From positions 41,586 to 105,585 of the forward strand of contig CACXIP010000018.1 of the NCBI GenBank assembly GCA_902767775.1: a stretch of DNA of 64,000 bases, given 5' to 3'. Below the pieces are notes generated by a model that saw nothing but the letters and a program-made list of their open reading frames with translations, made no database searches and had not been told where the DNA came from. The position numbers were made by a program, and so were the translations under genes. This DNA comes from an uncultured Prevotellaceae bacterium (GTDB lineage Bacteria; Bacteroidota; Bacteroidia; Bacteroidales; Bacteroidaceae). Positions 52,994 through 62,162 of this stretch are shown piece by piece (position 1 is the first letter of the stretch; the number at the start of each line of letters is the position of its first letter).

Positions 52994-55159
52994 TTATCTC
53001 CTTCTAACCGCTTTGCGGCGCACATCGGCTTTGGTGCCGATGGCCTTTCCGCCAATTTCTGCGTAGGTCACCGACTTGAGTCCAGGTACCTTGAAGTATG
53101 CCTCGATGTTGCCATAAAGCAGCACTTCCTTACCCAAGTTGTCGGGGTTGTCAGCAAGGTTGAGCCCATTTCTGACGGCTCCGGAAGGCAACTGCACGGG
53201 CATGCACTTGCTGGGGTCGGTCTCGGAAGCTGAGGCTGCGATGAGCAGGTTGGTCTTCACGTCTTGCAGTACGCTGAAGGTGGCGCCTTCCTCGTAAGCC
53301 TGACCAGAAACGCATCCCACGATATATGCCTTGACATAGACACCGGCGCCAGAACCTGCTGCGATGGCGTCTGTCACGCTATAAGGCTTGCTGTATGAAC
53401 CAGCGCCGCCTGGCTGCGGTTCGTCACCGCCACCACCTTGTCCGTCAACGCTGACGAAGTATGCATTCAATACCTCAATCTTGCCGTTGTAGTCACCACG
53501 GTTGCCGATGAGGGTGAGCTTGGTGCCGTTTTTGATGCCCTTGGCAGCAGCCAGTTCCTGGAATTTCTGCTTTTCACCACCCTTCTCGGAGAGCAGGCCG
53601 TAGACATATACCGAACCAGTGGCATCCTCGAGGTCGAAGTTACCATACTTGTCGCCATCCTTGAGGTTCTTGACGGTTCCGGAGAGCTTGTACCATACGT
53701 CGTTGCTCACTGCTGCGGCATTGAACTCTGCGATGGTCACGGCTTTCACCTCACCGGTTTCGCCGCCACCGCCGCCACCGCCTTCGGTCTTGCCGTTGAG
53801 CGAGTAGAGGTATGCCTTACCAGCCACTGTCTCAGGTGTGTTATTGCGATAGTTCATCAGTTGACCGTACACGATAACTTCGTCGCCGACCTTGATGTCA
53901 GTCTTGCCCGACTCAAACTTTTTATTTCCCAGATACAGGATGCGGAAGCAGTAGAATTCGCCATTCTGTGTTCCGTCTTCTGAGATATAGAAGGATGCGT
54001 TGCCATAGGTGCCACCCTCAGTGAAGGTGCCTTTGTCAGCGATGCGGGAAATCTTGCCTTTTACATAGACATCGCCCGTGGTTTCGTAGTTGTCATTGCT
54101 CGTCCATGTGAGGTTTTTCACTGCATCAGCAGCGCCTGCCGGATTATACGGGTCAGAGAGTGTGCCAGAGCCCTTTGCATCACCTCCGGTGCCGCCACCG
54201 CCACCGCCGCCTTCGGTCGTGCCGTTGAGCGAGTAGAGATATGCCTTACCAGCCACTGTCTCAGGTGTGTTATTGCGATAATTCATCAATTGTCCGCATA
54301 TGATGACTTCATCGCCAACTTTGATGTCAGTCTTGCCCGACTCAAACTTTTTATTACCCAGATACAGGATGCGGAAGCAGTAGAACTCGCCATTCTCTGT
54401 TCCGTCTTCAGAGATGTAGAAGGATGCGTTGCCATAAGTGCCACCCTCAGTGAAGGTGCCTTTGTCTGCGATGCGGGAAATCTTGCCTTTTACATAGACA
54501 TCGCCCGTGGTGTCGTAGACTTCGTTGCTTGTCCATGTGAGGTCTTTCACTGCGTTGGCAGCGCCTGCCGGATTATACGGGTCAGAGAGTGTGCCAGAGC
54601 CCTTTGCTTCACCACCGGTGCCACCACCGCCTCCTTCCGTTGTGCCGTTGAGCGAGTAGAGATATGCCTTGCCAGCCACTGTCTCTGGTGTGTTATTGTG
54701 ATAATTCATCAGTTGACCACACACGATGACTTCATCGCCGACATTGATGTCAGTCTTGCCCGACTCAAACTTTTTATTACCCAGGTATAAGATGCGGAAG
54801 CAGTAGAACTCGCCTTTCTGTGTTCCGTCTTCAGAGATGTAGAAGGATGCATTGCCATAAGTGCCACCCTCAGTGAAGGTGCCTTTGTCTGCGATGCGGG
54901 AAATCTTTCCTTTAATATAGACATCGCCAGTGGTGTCGTAGACATCGTTGCTCGTCCATGTGAGGTCTTTCACAGCGTCAGCAGCGCCTGCAGGATTATA
55001 CGGGTCTGCCAATGTTCCACTTCCGGCAGGCTCAGAGATGGTGCCGGGAACGTCTCCTCCCTTAGTAGGGAAGTCGAATGGTGATGGCACATCCTCGCAG
55101 CTGGTGAGGGCGAAGACCGCCAATGCCATGGTCAGTAATGAATAAATAGTCTTTTTCAT
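52994..55159 (-). CDS. Lipoprotein with triplicated DUF6359 OB-fold modules
   Basis: A 721-residue surface or periplasmic lipoprotein (lipobox FALTSC21). Three nearly identical modules of about 143 residues each follow, with the pattern GSGTLADPYNPAGAADAVKD, DVYVKGKISRIADKGTFTEG, ASFYISEDG and GDEVIVCGQLMNYRNNTPET; this is the DUF6359/OB-fold type linked to secreted nucleases and nucleic acid binding. A further OB-fold (VWYKLSGTVKNLKDGDKYGN) and a last DUF6359 domain (GVYVKAYIVGCVSGQAYEEG) close the protein. Gly-rich linkers separate the modules. It lies 48 bases after the DUF5689 gene and forms one operon with it and the barrel gene. Binding of nucleic acid is inferred from the fold. Confidence 0.88.
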   Translation of the reverse strand: MKKTIYSLLTMALAVFALTSCEDVPSPFDFPTKGGDVPGTISEPAGSGTLADPYNPAGAADAVKDLTWTSNDVYDTTGDVYIKGKISRIADKGTFTEGGTYGNASFYISEDGTQKGEFYCFRILYLGNKKFESGKTDINVGDEVIVCGQLMNYHNNTPETVAGKAYLYSLNGTTEGGGGGTGGEAKGSGTLSDPYNPAGAANAVKDLTWTSNEVYDTTGDVYVKGKISRIADKGTFTEGGTYGNASFYISEDGTENGEFYCFRILYLGNKKFESGKTDIKVGDEVIICGQLMNYRNNTPETVAGKAYLYSLNGTTEGGGGGGGTGGDAKGSGTLSDPYNPAGAADAVKNLTWTSNDNYETTGDVYVKGKISRIADKGTFTEGGTYGNASFYISEDGTQNGEFYCFRILYLGNKKFESGKTDIKVGDEVIVYGQLMNYRNNTPETVAGKAYLYSLNGKTEGGGGGGGETGEVKAVTIAEFNAAAVSNDVWYKLSGTVKNLKDGDKYGNFDLEDATGSVYVYGLLSEKGGEKQKFQELAAAKGIKNGTKLTLIGNRGDYNGKIEVLNAYFVSVDGQGGGGDEPQPGGAGSYSKPYSVTDAIAAGSGAGVYVKAYIVGCVSGQAYEEGATFSVLQDVKTNLLIAASASETDPSKCMPVQLPSGAVRNGLNLADNPDNLGKEVLLYGNIEAYFKVPGLKSVTYAEIGGKAIGTKADVRRKAVRRR
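53750..55045 (-). repeat. Three tandem copies of a 430-base coding unit
   Basis: The unit, starting for instance at the GTGCCAGAGCCCTTTGC segments near 54,161 and 54,590, is repeated almost base for base about 429 bases apart; the outermost copy next to the signal peptide is the most diverged. Copy number could change by recombination. Confidence 0.85.
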
Positions 55160-55207
55160 AACTTTATGTCGTTTTTGTTCTTACTTTATTATATGGTTGA
55201 TAGGCGG

Positions 55208-56065
55208 CTATTGTGCCGGTTGGATATCGCTTTCGGTACGCATGAGGATTTGCCATGTGTCGCGGAAGCGGGTGAAGATGCCTGTCACGTCGACCAAGCC
55301 AGTGGGCATCACGTTGCCAGCGAAGTCGGCGTAGGTGCTGGTGCGCAATACCAACTGACTGCTGCTGATGCCTTTGAACTGACGGTTGGCACAGTTGGCA
55401 GTCAGGGCGACGCTGCCGTCGCTGGGGGCAAAGACTGCCTTGCCGTCAGCGCCTTGGATTTCCACTCCTTTCAGTGTCATGAGTTTGCCGCAGTGCGACT
55501 CCAAATAGGCTGCATCCTTTATGCGTAACCTGTCAAACTCCTCAGGCACCACGCTCTGTGGGTTGGCTGTGCCGATGGGGCGGAAGTGCTGGTTCCAGAT
55601 GAATCGGCTCATGCGGCTGACGTAGGTGGAACCGCTCTTGCTGGTATAGGGTGTTCCCACCTCGCCTTGTTGACCATAGGCACCTACGTAGAGTCCCTTG
55701 AGGTCGACGAGGATTTCCTGTCCCACTGGGAGTGTTCCAAAGAGTCCGCCCTGTGCGATGCAGATGATGAAGGCTCCTGTGCCGTCGTCGATGACCACCT
55801 CGTTGTAGATGTTGCCCTCGATGTCGTTGCCCGTCACGGTGCCCTTTATCTTGATGTCATCGGTGACCTCTTTCATGGAGCTGCTGCTGATGGTGCTGCT
55901 GAACATGGCCTTGAGGTCGGCGATGGTGATGACGTTGGTCTCTGAGATATCCTTGTTGCCAAAGACGTCCTCAGCCGGTGTGTACGGGTCGTCGTAACTG
56001 CCTGCCATGCATGTGGTGAGCAGGGTGCAGGCCAAAGTGATGAGGAAATAACTTATTCGTTTCAT
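55208..56065 (-). CDS. Secreted DUF5689 protein
   Basis: A 285-residue exported protein with signal MKRISYFLITLACTLLTTCM (C at 15 or 19, possibly a lipoprotein). DUF5689 is an OB-fold type domain: IKIKGTVTGNDIEGNIYNEV, then VIDDGTGAFIICIAQGGLFG, then GQEILVDLKGLYVGAYG. In Bacteroidales such proteins sit next to outer-membrane receptors and secreted nucleases, as here. It starts 13 bases after the barrel gene, in the same operon. Confidence 0.88.
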   Translation of the reverse strand: MKRISYFLITLACTLLTTCMAGSYDDPYTPAEDVFGNKDISETNVITIADLKAMFSSTISSSSMKEVTDDIKIKGTVTGNDIEGNIYNEVVIDDGTGAFIICIAQGGLFGTLPVGQEILVDLKGLYVGAYGQQGEVGTPYTSKSGSTYVSRMSRFIWNQHFRPIGTANPQSVVPEEFDRLRIKDAAYLESHCGKLMTLKGVEIQGADGKAVFAPSDGSVALTANCANRQFKGISSSQLVLRTSTYADFAGNVMPTGLVDVTGIFTRFRDTWQILMRTESDIQPAQ

Positions 56066-56078
56066 ATCTTTGGTGTGT

Positions 56079-58643
56079 TTAGAATCTTAATGTCAGGTTG
56101 AGCATGCCGTTGATGCCGTAAGCGTAGTACTTCTTGGGATTGAGCGAGAATTTGTATGCCCTCACGTTGTTGACCGTGGTCTGTCCGTTTTCATCCTTGA
56201 CGGTGTAGTCGCTGCGGCTCTGCTCGTAACCGCCTGTGCATATCTTGCGGTTGTTGAGGATGTTGGTGAGCGACAGGTTGATGGAGAGCTGCTTGCCTTT
56301 CTTCAGTCGCAGTGTCTTGCCCAGTGAGCCGTCGAGCATGAAACCGCCCTTGCCCTTGGCTTGCTCAGGCACGTTGAAGGTGCCGTCGTTGTTGACGATG
56401 TTCGGGTCGCCGGTCGCCATGGTGGTGAGCGTTCCCACGTAGCGGTAGCTTGGTGAGTAGCTCAGGTAGATGCGGTCGTAGAAATTGCCCTTGAGGTCGA
56501 TGAACCATCCGTTGGCGTGGTAGTCGAGGATGATGCTACCTGCGGTGAGCGGTGTGCTTGCCTCGTGCATGCCCTTGTTCATCACGATGTCATCGGTGTA
56601 GATGGCTTTGGTAGAGTTCATATACCTCACCTTGGCATTGTTCAGGTTCTTAGCCTCGCTGATGGTACCGATGGCCTGGATGTTGAAAGATGATGAGACC
56701 TTGACGGTGACACCTGCCTCAACGCCGTAGTATGCCTTGTTGATGTCGGTCAGTGAGACGTAGGAGAACGAGTTGATGTCGTCGAAGTAGAAGTTCTGCC
56801 ACTCCGTCACATGGCTCAGGTAGTTGTAGTAGGCATTGATGTTGACGTGCAGGAGTGAGTTCATGAACTGATAACCGAGTTCGCTGCTGAAGATGCGCTC
56901 GTTGCGCAGGTTGGTCACGAAGTCGTTGTTCATCTCGGGTGAGACGAAGGCTGTAGTGATTTGCGGTGCGCGGTGCTCGTATCCGATACCCAACAGGATG
57001 GTGTTGCCGCCACCGATGTTGAGGTTGGAGTTGAACTTGCCACCTCCGCTAACGAAATGAGCGGTCTTGCTCTTGCCGTAGGAGTATTCGGCAAACATAC
57101 CGTTCTTCATCCGTCCGTCGCGCTGCATGCCGTCGTAGTTGAGCTTGGCGGAGACGCTGTAGTGGAGCGGACCGAAGTTCTCGGTGTAGTTGCCCCACAG
57201 CACACCGCGGCGTGCGTGCAGGTTGTAGTCATATCCGAAGCGGTCGCCCTCACCAACAACGCCATTGGGGTTGTTGAGGTCATACATCACTTCGTTAGAC
57301 CCTTCGGCGTAGTTGCCCAAGGCGTAGGTGTTGACATTGTGGAATATTTGGGCACCCAGCAGGTCGTCCATGGTCTGGTAGTGCATACCCTTGTTGGCTC
57401 CCAGCATCACACCGATGTTGGCGTGCGACTTGGTGGTGAGTTGCTTGTGGAGGGTAGAGGACAAAGTGAGGTAGATGTTGTCGTTGTGTTTAGCCTGGAC
57501 ATAATACATGGCGTCGGCACCCTGTGCTGCAGCGTTGCGGTTGGCAGCATAGAGGCGGTCCCAGTTGATTTGCCTTGCTTCCTTCGACGATGTCAGGAAA
57601 TCATAAGCAGCGTTGAAGTCTGCCAGACCTTGTTCGGTACGGTTGTTCAAGTCGTCCTCGTCCCACACGTCATAGTAACTGCTGGGCAGGTTCTTCCAGT
57701 AGTCGGGCTGGGGGTTGTCGGCATTGTTGTAGTTGAGCTTGGTGCTCTTATACCTGCTGTACTTGCCGTGGAGCGAGGTGATGAGACGTGTCTTGGAGTC
57801 GATGTTCCAGTCCCATGTCAGCACGGCACTCGGTGCGAAATCGTTGATGATGCGCGAGTTGCGTACCTTGCCGTTCTGGTAGCCCCAATAGGGGTTGTAC
57901 TGGTAGTTGTTCGCCAACCAGTAGCTCTCGTCGGTGCCGGCGCCCTGCGATGCCCTCTCCGTCGGGTTGCCCCAAGTGGAGAATGAGATGGAGTGGTCGC
58001 CTGAAATCTTTTGAACACCGAGGTAGTAAGACAGCGAGTTGTAGAAGGTGCCTTCCACATATCCTCTGCTTGCCCACCTGTAGCCGAGGCTGGCGGCGAA
58101 TGCCCATCCGTCCTTGCTGATGCCGCTGCCATAGGTGTACATCGCCCTGGCAACATAGTTGCGGTTGGCGCCGCTGAGCGACAGCTTGTTGCCTTGGGCC
58201 ACCTGCGATGCCCTAAAGTTGTAGTTGTTGCTGCCGCCGATGCCCGTCATGGAGAAACTGTTGTCCTCGAAGGGCAAGGTGGCATCCACGTTCCGCGTGA
58301 GGTTGTTGATGCCGCCGACATTGGAGTATCTGAACTGTCCAGACTCCAAGTCGTTCATCAGTGCGCCATTCACGTAGATGTCGTTGTACTTCTGGCTGAG
58401 TGCTCTGAATCGGAACCGCACTGGCGAGAAGGTGAAACCCACCTCATTGGCGTATACGTTGGTGTTGCTGCCGAGGATGGTAACATTTTGTGACATGTCG
58501 TCGTCCTCACCCAACTGGGCCTCCGTAAATGTGAAGACCGCATCATCCAACGCACCGGTCTGCTCCAATGAGTCAACCTCTTGCGCAAAGGCAAGAGGGG
58601 AGTAGCAGAGAGCAAACACTGCTATTTTCAGCATTTTTTGCAT
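56079..58643 (-). CDS. TonB-dependent-receptor-type outer-membrane barrel
   Basis: An 854-residue outer-membrane protein. The signal peptide (ending AFAQ) is followed by a plug-like domain (NVTILGSNTNVYANEVGFTF, then YNDIYVNGALMNDLESGQF) and a large barrel of aromatic strands that ends in GINGMLNLTLRF with terminal phenylalanine. No carboxypeptidase-regulatory domain precedes the plug, and I see no clear TonB box. As first gene of a three-gene operon with two OB-fold proteins, it most likely imports what they bind; nucleotides or oligonucleotides are the inferred cargo. Confidence 0.88.
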   Translation of the reverse strand: MQKMLKIAVFALCYSPLAFAQEVDSLEQTGALDDAVFTFTEAQLGEDDDMSQNVTILGSNTNVYANEVGFTFSPVRFRFRALSQKYNDIYVNGALMNDLESGQFRYSNVGGINNLTRNVDATLPFEDNSFSMTGIGGSNNYNFRASQVAQGNKLSLSGANRNYVARAMYTYGSGISKDGWAFAASLGYRWASRGYVEGTFYNSLSYYLGVQKISGDHSISFSTWGNPTERASQGAGTDESYWLANNYQYNPYWGYQNGKVRNSRIINDFAPSAVLTWDWNIDSKTRLITSLHGKYSRYKSTKLNYNNADNPQPDYWKNLPSSYYDVWDEDDLNNRTEQGLADFNAAYDFLTSSKEARQINWDRLYAANRNAAAQGADAMYYVQAKHNDNIYLTLSSTLHKQLTTKSHANIGVMLGANKGMHYQTMDDLLGAQIFHNVNTYALGNYAEGSNEVMYDLNNPNGVVGEGDRFGYDYNLHARRGVLWGNYTENFGPLHYSVSAKLNYDGMQRDGRMKNGMFAEYSYGKSKTAHFVSGGGKFNSNLNIGGGNTILLGIGYEHRAPQITTAFVSPEMNNDFVTNLRNERIFSSELGYQFMNSLLHVNINAYYNYLSHVTEWQNFYFDDINSFSYVSLTDINKAYYGVEAGVTVKVSSSFNIQAIGTISEAKNLNNAKVRYMNSTKAIYTDDIVMNKGMHEASTPLTAGSIILDYHANGWFIDLKGNFYDRIYLSYSPSYRYVGTLTTMATGDPNIVNNDGTFNVPEQAKGKGGFMLDGSLGKTLRLKKGKQLSINLSLTNILNNRKICTGGYEQSRSDYTVKDENGQTTVNNVRAYKFSLNPKKYYAYGINGMLNLTLRF

Positions 58644-58840
58644 AAGACAATAGGTTTGATAGTTGTGTTTGGATGCAAAGTAACAAAAAAACTTTGAAAA
58701 AAAAAAGCAATGTTTAATAAATTTTTGAACAAAAAATAATTTTTTTCGATAAAATTTCCGATATTTGCAAAATCAAACCAACAACTTGGATAACGCTCCA
58801 TAGTGGGCACATCTATCATGGCTAACCAATTATCTATAAT

Positions 58841-59899
58841 ATGTATATGAAAAGACATTTTTTGCTATTCATTATGTTGCTTGCCGTGGCAGTATCTGCA
58901 TCGGCTCAGAAGAAATACAATGTCTATGCCGTAGGGTTCTACAACCTGGAGAACCTCTTCGACACCTGCCACGATGAAGGTAAGAACGACTATGATTTCC
59001 TTCCCAATGGGTCATATAAGTGGAATGCCCTCAAGTACAACCGCAAGCTCCACAACATGGCTCGGACACTCGCTGATATGGGTACTGATACGGGCAGCGG
59101 AAAACTGCCACTCGGATGCGCCATCATCGGTGTCTCCGAGGTGGAGAACAGCCGTGCGCTCGACGACCTTGTGGCTCAGCCTGAACTGGCGGAGAGAGGC
59201 TACAAGTATGCCCACATCGAGGGACCTGACCGCCGCGGCGTGGACTGCGCGATGCTCTACAACCCGAAACTCTTCACACTGCGCGACGTGGAACTGATAC
59301 CCTACGTTCCTGAACTGGAGGCAGATAGTTCGTTTATGACACGTGGTTTCCTCACTGTGTCGGGTATGCTGGCCGACGAGGCGGTGAGCGTTATCGTTTG
59401 CCACTGGCCGAGCCGCTTCTCGGGTTCATTCTACCGTGAGTGTGCAGGCCGTCAGGTGCGTGCCGTGAAGGACTCGCTGATGCGTGCCGACCCCAACCGC
59501 AAGGTTATTGTGATGGGAGATATGAACGACGACCCGCAGAACAAGAGTATGGCGGAGGAACTGGGTGCCAAGCCAAATATAAAAGATGTGGCCGACAACG
59601 AGATGTACAACCCATGGTGGAACGTGCTCAACAGTGGAACCGGAACGTTGAGTTATGAGGGCAGTTGGAACCTCTTTGACCAGATTGTGGTGTCGCCCAA
59701 CATGCTCGACCGTGCTGGCACACGCGACTACTCCAAACTCACCTATTGGAGATGCAAGATTCAGAATTTCAGCTACTTGCTCCAGAGCGAGGGCCGCTAC
59801 AAAGGCTCTCCCAAGCGCACCACCGCTGGCGGAGTATGGCTTGACGGATATTCTGACCACCTCCCCACAGCCATCTTCCTCATCAAGGAGAAGAATTGA
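58841..59899 (+). CDS. Secreted endonuclease/exonuclease/phosphatase (EEP) family enzyme
   Basis: A 352-residue exported phosphoesterase of the DNase I-like fold. Signal peptide to residue 22 (ending ASAQ). Catalytic landmarks are present: YNLENLFD with E37, a second acid in GVSEVENSRAL, the GDMNDDP box at 226-232 and the final SDHLP with D339/H340. Members act on nucleic acids, nucleotides or phospholipids; the neighbourhood argues for nucleic acids. It is divergent from the outer-membrane operon and shares the 200-base intergenic stretch with it, where GATATTTG (58,760-58,767) is a plausible -7 box. Confidence 0.92.
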   Translation: MYMKRHFLLFIMLLAVAVSASAQKKYNVYAVGFYNLENLFDTCHDEGKNDYDFLPNGSYKWNALKYNRKLHNMARTLADMGTDTGSGKLPLGCAIIGVSEVENSRALDDLVAQPELAERGYKYAHIEGPDRRGVDCAMLYNPKLFTLRDVELIPYVPELEADSSFMTRGFLTVSGMLADEAVSVIVCHWPSRFSGSFYRECAGRQVRAVKDSLMRADPNRKVIVMGDMNDDPQNKSMAEELGAKPNIKDVADNEMYNPWWNVLNSGTGTLSYEGSWNLFDQIVVSPNMLDRAGTRDYSKLTYWRCKIQNFSYLLQSEGRYKGSPKRTTAGGVWLDGYSDHLPTAIFLIKEKN

Positions 59900-60498
59900 G
59901 CACCGACATCATCCGCCATCCATGGGCTCCCTTCCTGCCGGAGCATACACGGTTGCTGATGCTGGGTAGTTTTCCACCCGACCCTCATCGGTGGGCGATG
60001 GATTTCTTCTATCCCAACTACATCAACGACATGTGGCGTATCTTTGGCATCTGTCTCCATGGCGACAAAGACAGGTATGTGGACGAGGAGCACCACACCT
60101 TTAAGTTTCAAGACATCGTCGCCATGCTGCAGGAGAGGGGAGTGGGGCTTTATGATACAGCGGTAGCAGTGAGGCGCACCACCGGCACTGCCTCAGACAA
60201 AGACCTGGAGGTGGTGGAACCCACAGACCTGAGTGCTCTGCTGCACCAGGCACCAGAGTGTGAGGCGCTGGTGACGACAGGCCAGAAGGCGACCGACCTC
60301 TTCACGGCACATTTCGGCATCCCCCAACCCAAGATGGGAGAGAGCGTGGGATTCTCCTTTGAGCAAAGGAAGATACGGCTCTACCGAATGCCGAGCAGCA
60401 GTCGCGCCTATCCCATGCGCTTGGAGCGCAAGGCTGCCTACTATCAGCCGCTCTTCGACCGCTATCTGATTTCAAAACCAACAACCATACAAACATGA
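59896..60498 (+). CDS. Uracil-DNA-glycosylase-like protein
   Basis: A 200-residue cytoplasmic protein of the UDG superfamily. The N-terminal motif LLMLGSFPPDPHRWAMDFFY with NYINDMWRIFG resembles the water-activating and uracil-binding loops of Mug/DUF4918-type members, and VTTGQKATDLF and MPSSSRAYPMRLERK match later motifs. The start is TTG at 59,896, overlapping the stop of the EEP gene; no ATG precedes the first motif, so I accept TTG. The stop overlaps the uridine kinase ATG by four bases. Real glycosylase activity is not certain. Confidence 0.82.
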   Translation: MSTDIIRHPWAPFLPEHTRLLMLGSFPPDPHRWAMDFFYPNYINDMWRIFGICLHGDKDRYVDEEHHTFKFQDIVAMLQERGVGLYDTAVAVRRTTGTASDKDLEVVEPTDLSALLHQAPECEALVTTGQKATDLFTAHFGIPQPKMGESVGFSFEQRKIRLYRMPSSSRAYPMRLERKAAYYQPLFDRYLISKPTTIQT

Positions 60499-61121
60499 CA
60501 ATTATCGGTATCGCAGGAGGAACAGGGTCGGGAAAGACCACTGTGGTGAAAAAAATCGTACAGGCCTTGCCGCCTCATTATGTGGCTGTCGTGCCACTCG
60601 ACTCTTATTACAACGACACGTCGCACATGACGGAGGAGGAACGGCATGCCATCAATTTCGACCACCCCGACGCCTTCGATTGGAAACTGCTCAACAAGCA
60701 GATCAACATGCTGCGAAGGGGAGAGGCAATCGAACAACCCACTTATTCTTATATCCTCAGCAACCGCTTGCCTGGAACAGTGCATGTGGAACCCAAACCT
60801 GTGATTATCATAGAGGGCATCATGACGCTGTTTGACAAAAAACTGCGCGACCTCATGGACCTCAAGATTTTTGTTGATACCGACAGTGATGAGCGGCTCA
60901 TCCGCAACATCACACGCGATGTGGTGGAGCGTGGGCGCACCGTCGACATGGTGCTTGAACGTTACCTCAACGTGCTCAAGCCCATGCATGAGCAGTTTAT
61001 TGAACCGACGAAGAAATATGCCGACCTCATCATCCCTCAGGGCGGTGAGAATCTCAAGGGCATCGGCATCCTCTGCAAGTACATCGAGGGACTTGTTCCA
61101 CGAGCAGATTTGGAAGAGTGA
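60495..61121 (+). CDS. udk: Uridine kinase
   Basis: Udk phosphorylates uridine and cytidine to UMP and CMP, the entry step of pyrimidine salvage. The 208-residue product has the P-loop GGTGSGKT at 8-15, the VVPLDSYYND and FDHPDAFDW segments and the lid RNITRDVVERGRTVDMVLER. Length is normal. It is coupled to the glycosylase-like gene by an ATGA overlap. Confidence 0.97.
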   Translation: MTIIGIAGGTGSGKTTVVKKIVQALPPHYVAVVPLDSYYNDTSHMTEEERHAINFDHPDAFDWKLLNKQINMLRRGEAIEQPTYSYILSNRLPGTVHVEPKPVIIIEGIMTLFDKKLRDLMDLKIFVDTDSDERLIRNITRDVVERGRTVDMVLERYLNVLKPMHEQFIEPTKKYADLIIPQGGENLKGIGILCKYIEGLVPRADLEE

Positions 61122-61193
61122 TAAGACGAGTCCGACAAGTCCGACGAAAAACTTTGAATTGTGAATTCTAAACTATGAACTAAAATTTCGATT

Positions 61194-61901
61194 ATGGCAA
61201 AGACACCAACTCCCCATATCGGGGCACAGTACGGCGAAATCGCCGAGACCGTCATCATGGCGGGCGACCCGCTTCGCGCCAAACTGATGGCAGAGAAATT
61301 TCTTGACAACCCAGTGCAATTCAACAAAGTGCGTGGCATGCTCGGTTTTACAGGCACACACGATGGCAAACGCGTCAGTGTGATGGGGCATGGCATGGGT
61401 ATGCCGTCCATTGGTATCTACACCTACGAGTTGTACAACTTCTATGGGGTGAAGAACATCATCCGCGTGGGGTCGGCTGGCTCCATCAACATGGACCTGA
61501 AGTTGGGCGACCTCGTCATCGCCATGGGGGCATGCACCAACTCCAACTATGCTGACCAGTATGAGATGCCGGGCACCTACGCTCCCATCGCCAACTACGA
61601 ATTGCTGCGCCGCGCGGCAGACACCTGCGACCGTCTGGGCTACCGCTACAAGGTGGGCAATGTGATGTCATCAGACGTGTTCTATGGTGAGAACGCCCAC
61701 AACGACAAATGGATGAACATGGGGGTTCTGGCCGTTGAGATGGAGGTGGCTGCACTCTATATGAATGCTGCCCGCTCAGGTAACCGTGCCCTTGGCATCT
61801 GCACCATTTCCGACCACATCCTCACGGGTGAGGCCACCACTGCCGAGGAGCGCCAAAACACCTTCACCAAGATGATGGACGTAGCATTCTCCTTGCTCTG
61901 A
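61194..61901 (+). CDS. deoD: Purine-nucleoside phosphorylase, DeoD type
   Basis: DeoD cleaves purine nucleosides with phosphate to free base and (deoxy)ribose-1-phosphate. The 235-residue product begins [20 protein letters not shown] and carries [12 protein letters not shown] (phosphate loop), [20 protein letters not shown], the base/ribose-binding [10 protein letters not shown] and the catalytic aspartate in [12 protein letters not shown]. It follows udk by 72 bases on the same strand and ends at a strong terminator, so both salvage genes may be one unit. Confidence 0.97.
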   Translation: MAKTPTPHIGAQYGEIAETVIMAGDPLRAKLMAEKFLDNPVQFNKVRGMLGFTGTHDGKRVSVMGHGMGMPSIGIYTYELYNFYGVKNIIRVGSAGSINMDLKLGDLVIAMGACTNSNYADQYEMPGTYAPIANYELLRRAADTCDRLGYRYKVGNVMSSDVFYGENAHNDKWMNMGVLAVEMEVAALYMNAARSGNRALGICTISDHILTGEATTAEERQNTFTKMMDVAFSLL

Positions 61902-61935
61902 CACTCCCTTTCTGATGGTTCATTACAATTTATAG

Positions 61936-61963
61936 AGCATGGCTTGAAAAAGCCATGCTTTTG
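61936..61963 (+). terminator. Intrinsic terminator after deoD
   Basis: AGCATGGCTT and AAGCCATGCT pair perfectly around GAAA, followed by TTT. Confidence 0.92.
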
Positions 61964-62162
61964 CAATGTAATATGATGTGCGATATGATCCACTCCTCAT
62001 CCCTGATTACTCCGCTAAAGAAAACTGATAATGCTGTTTATGAAAATTGATTACATTGTTTAAGAAAAGCTGATCATTCCGCGATAACTCCTTTAACTCC
62101 TTAATTACTTGAAAGTAGATAGTTGAGTATATGCGAAACTAAAATTAAAAACTATTATAATA

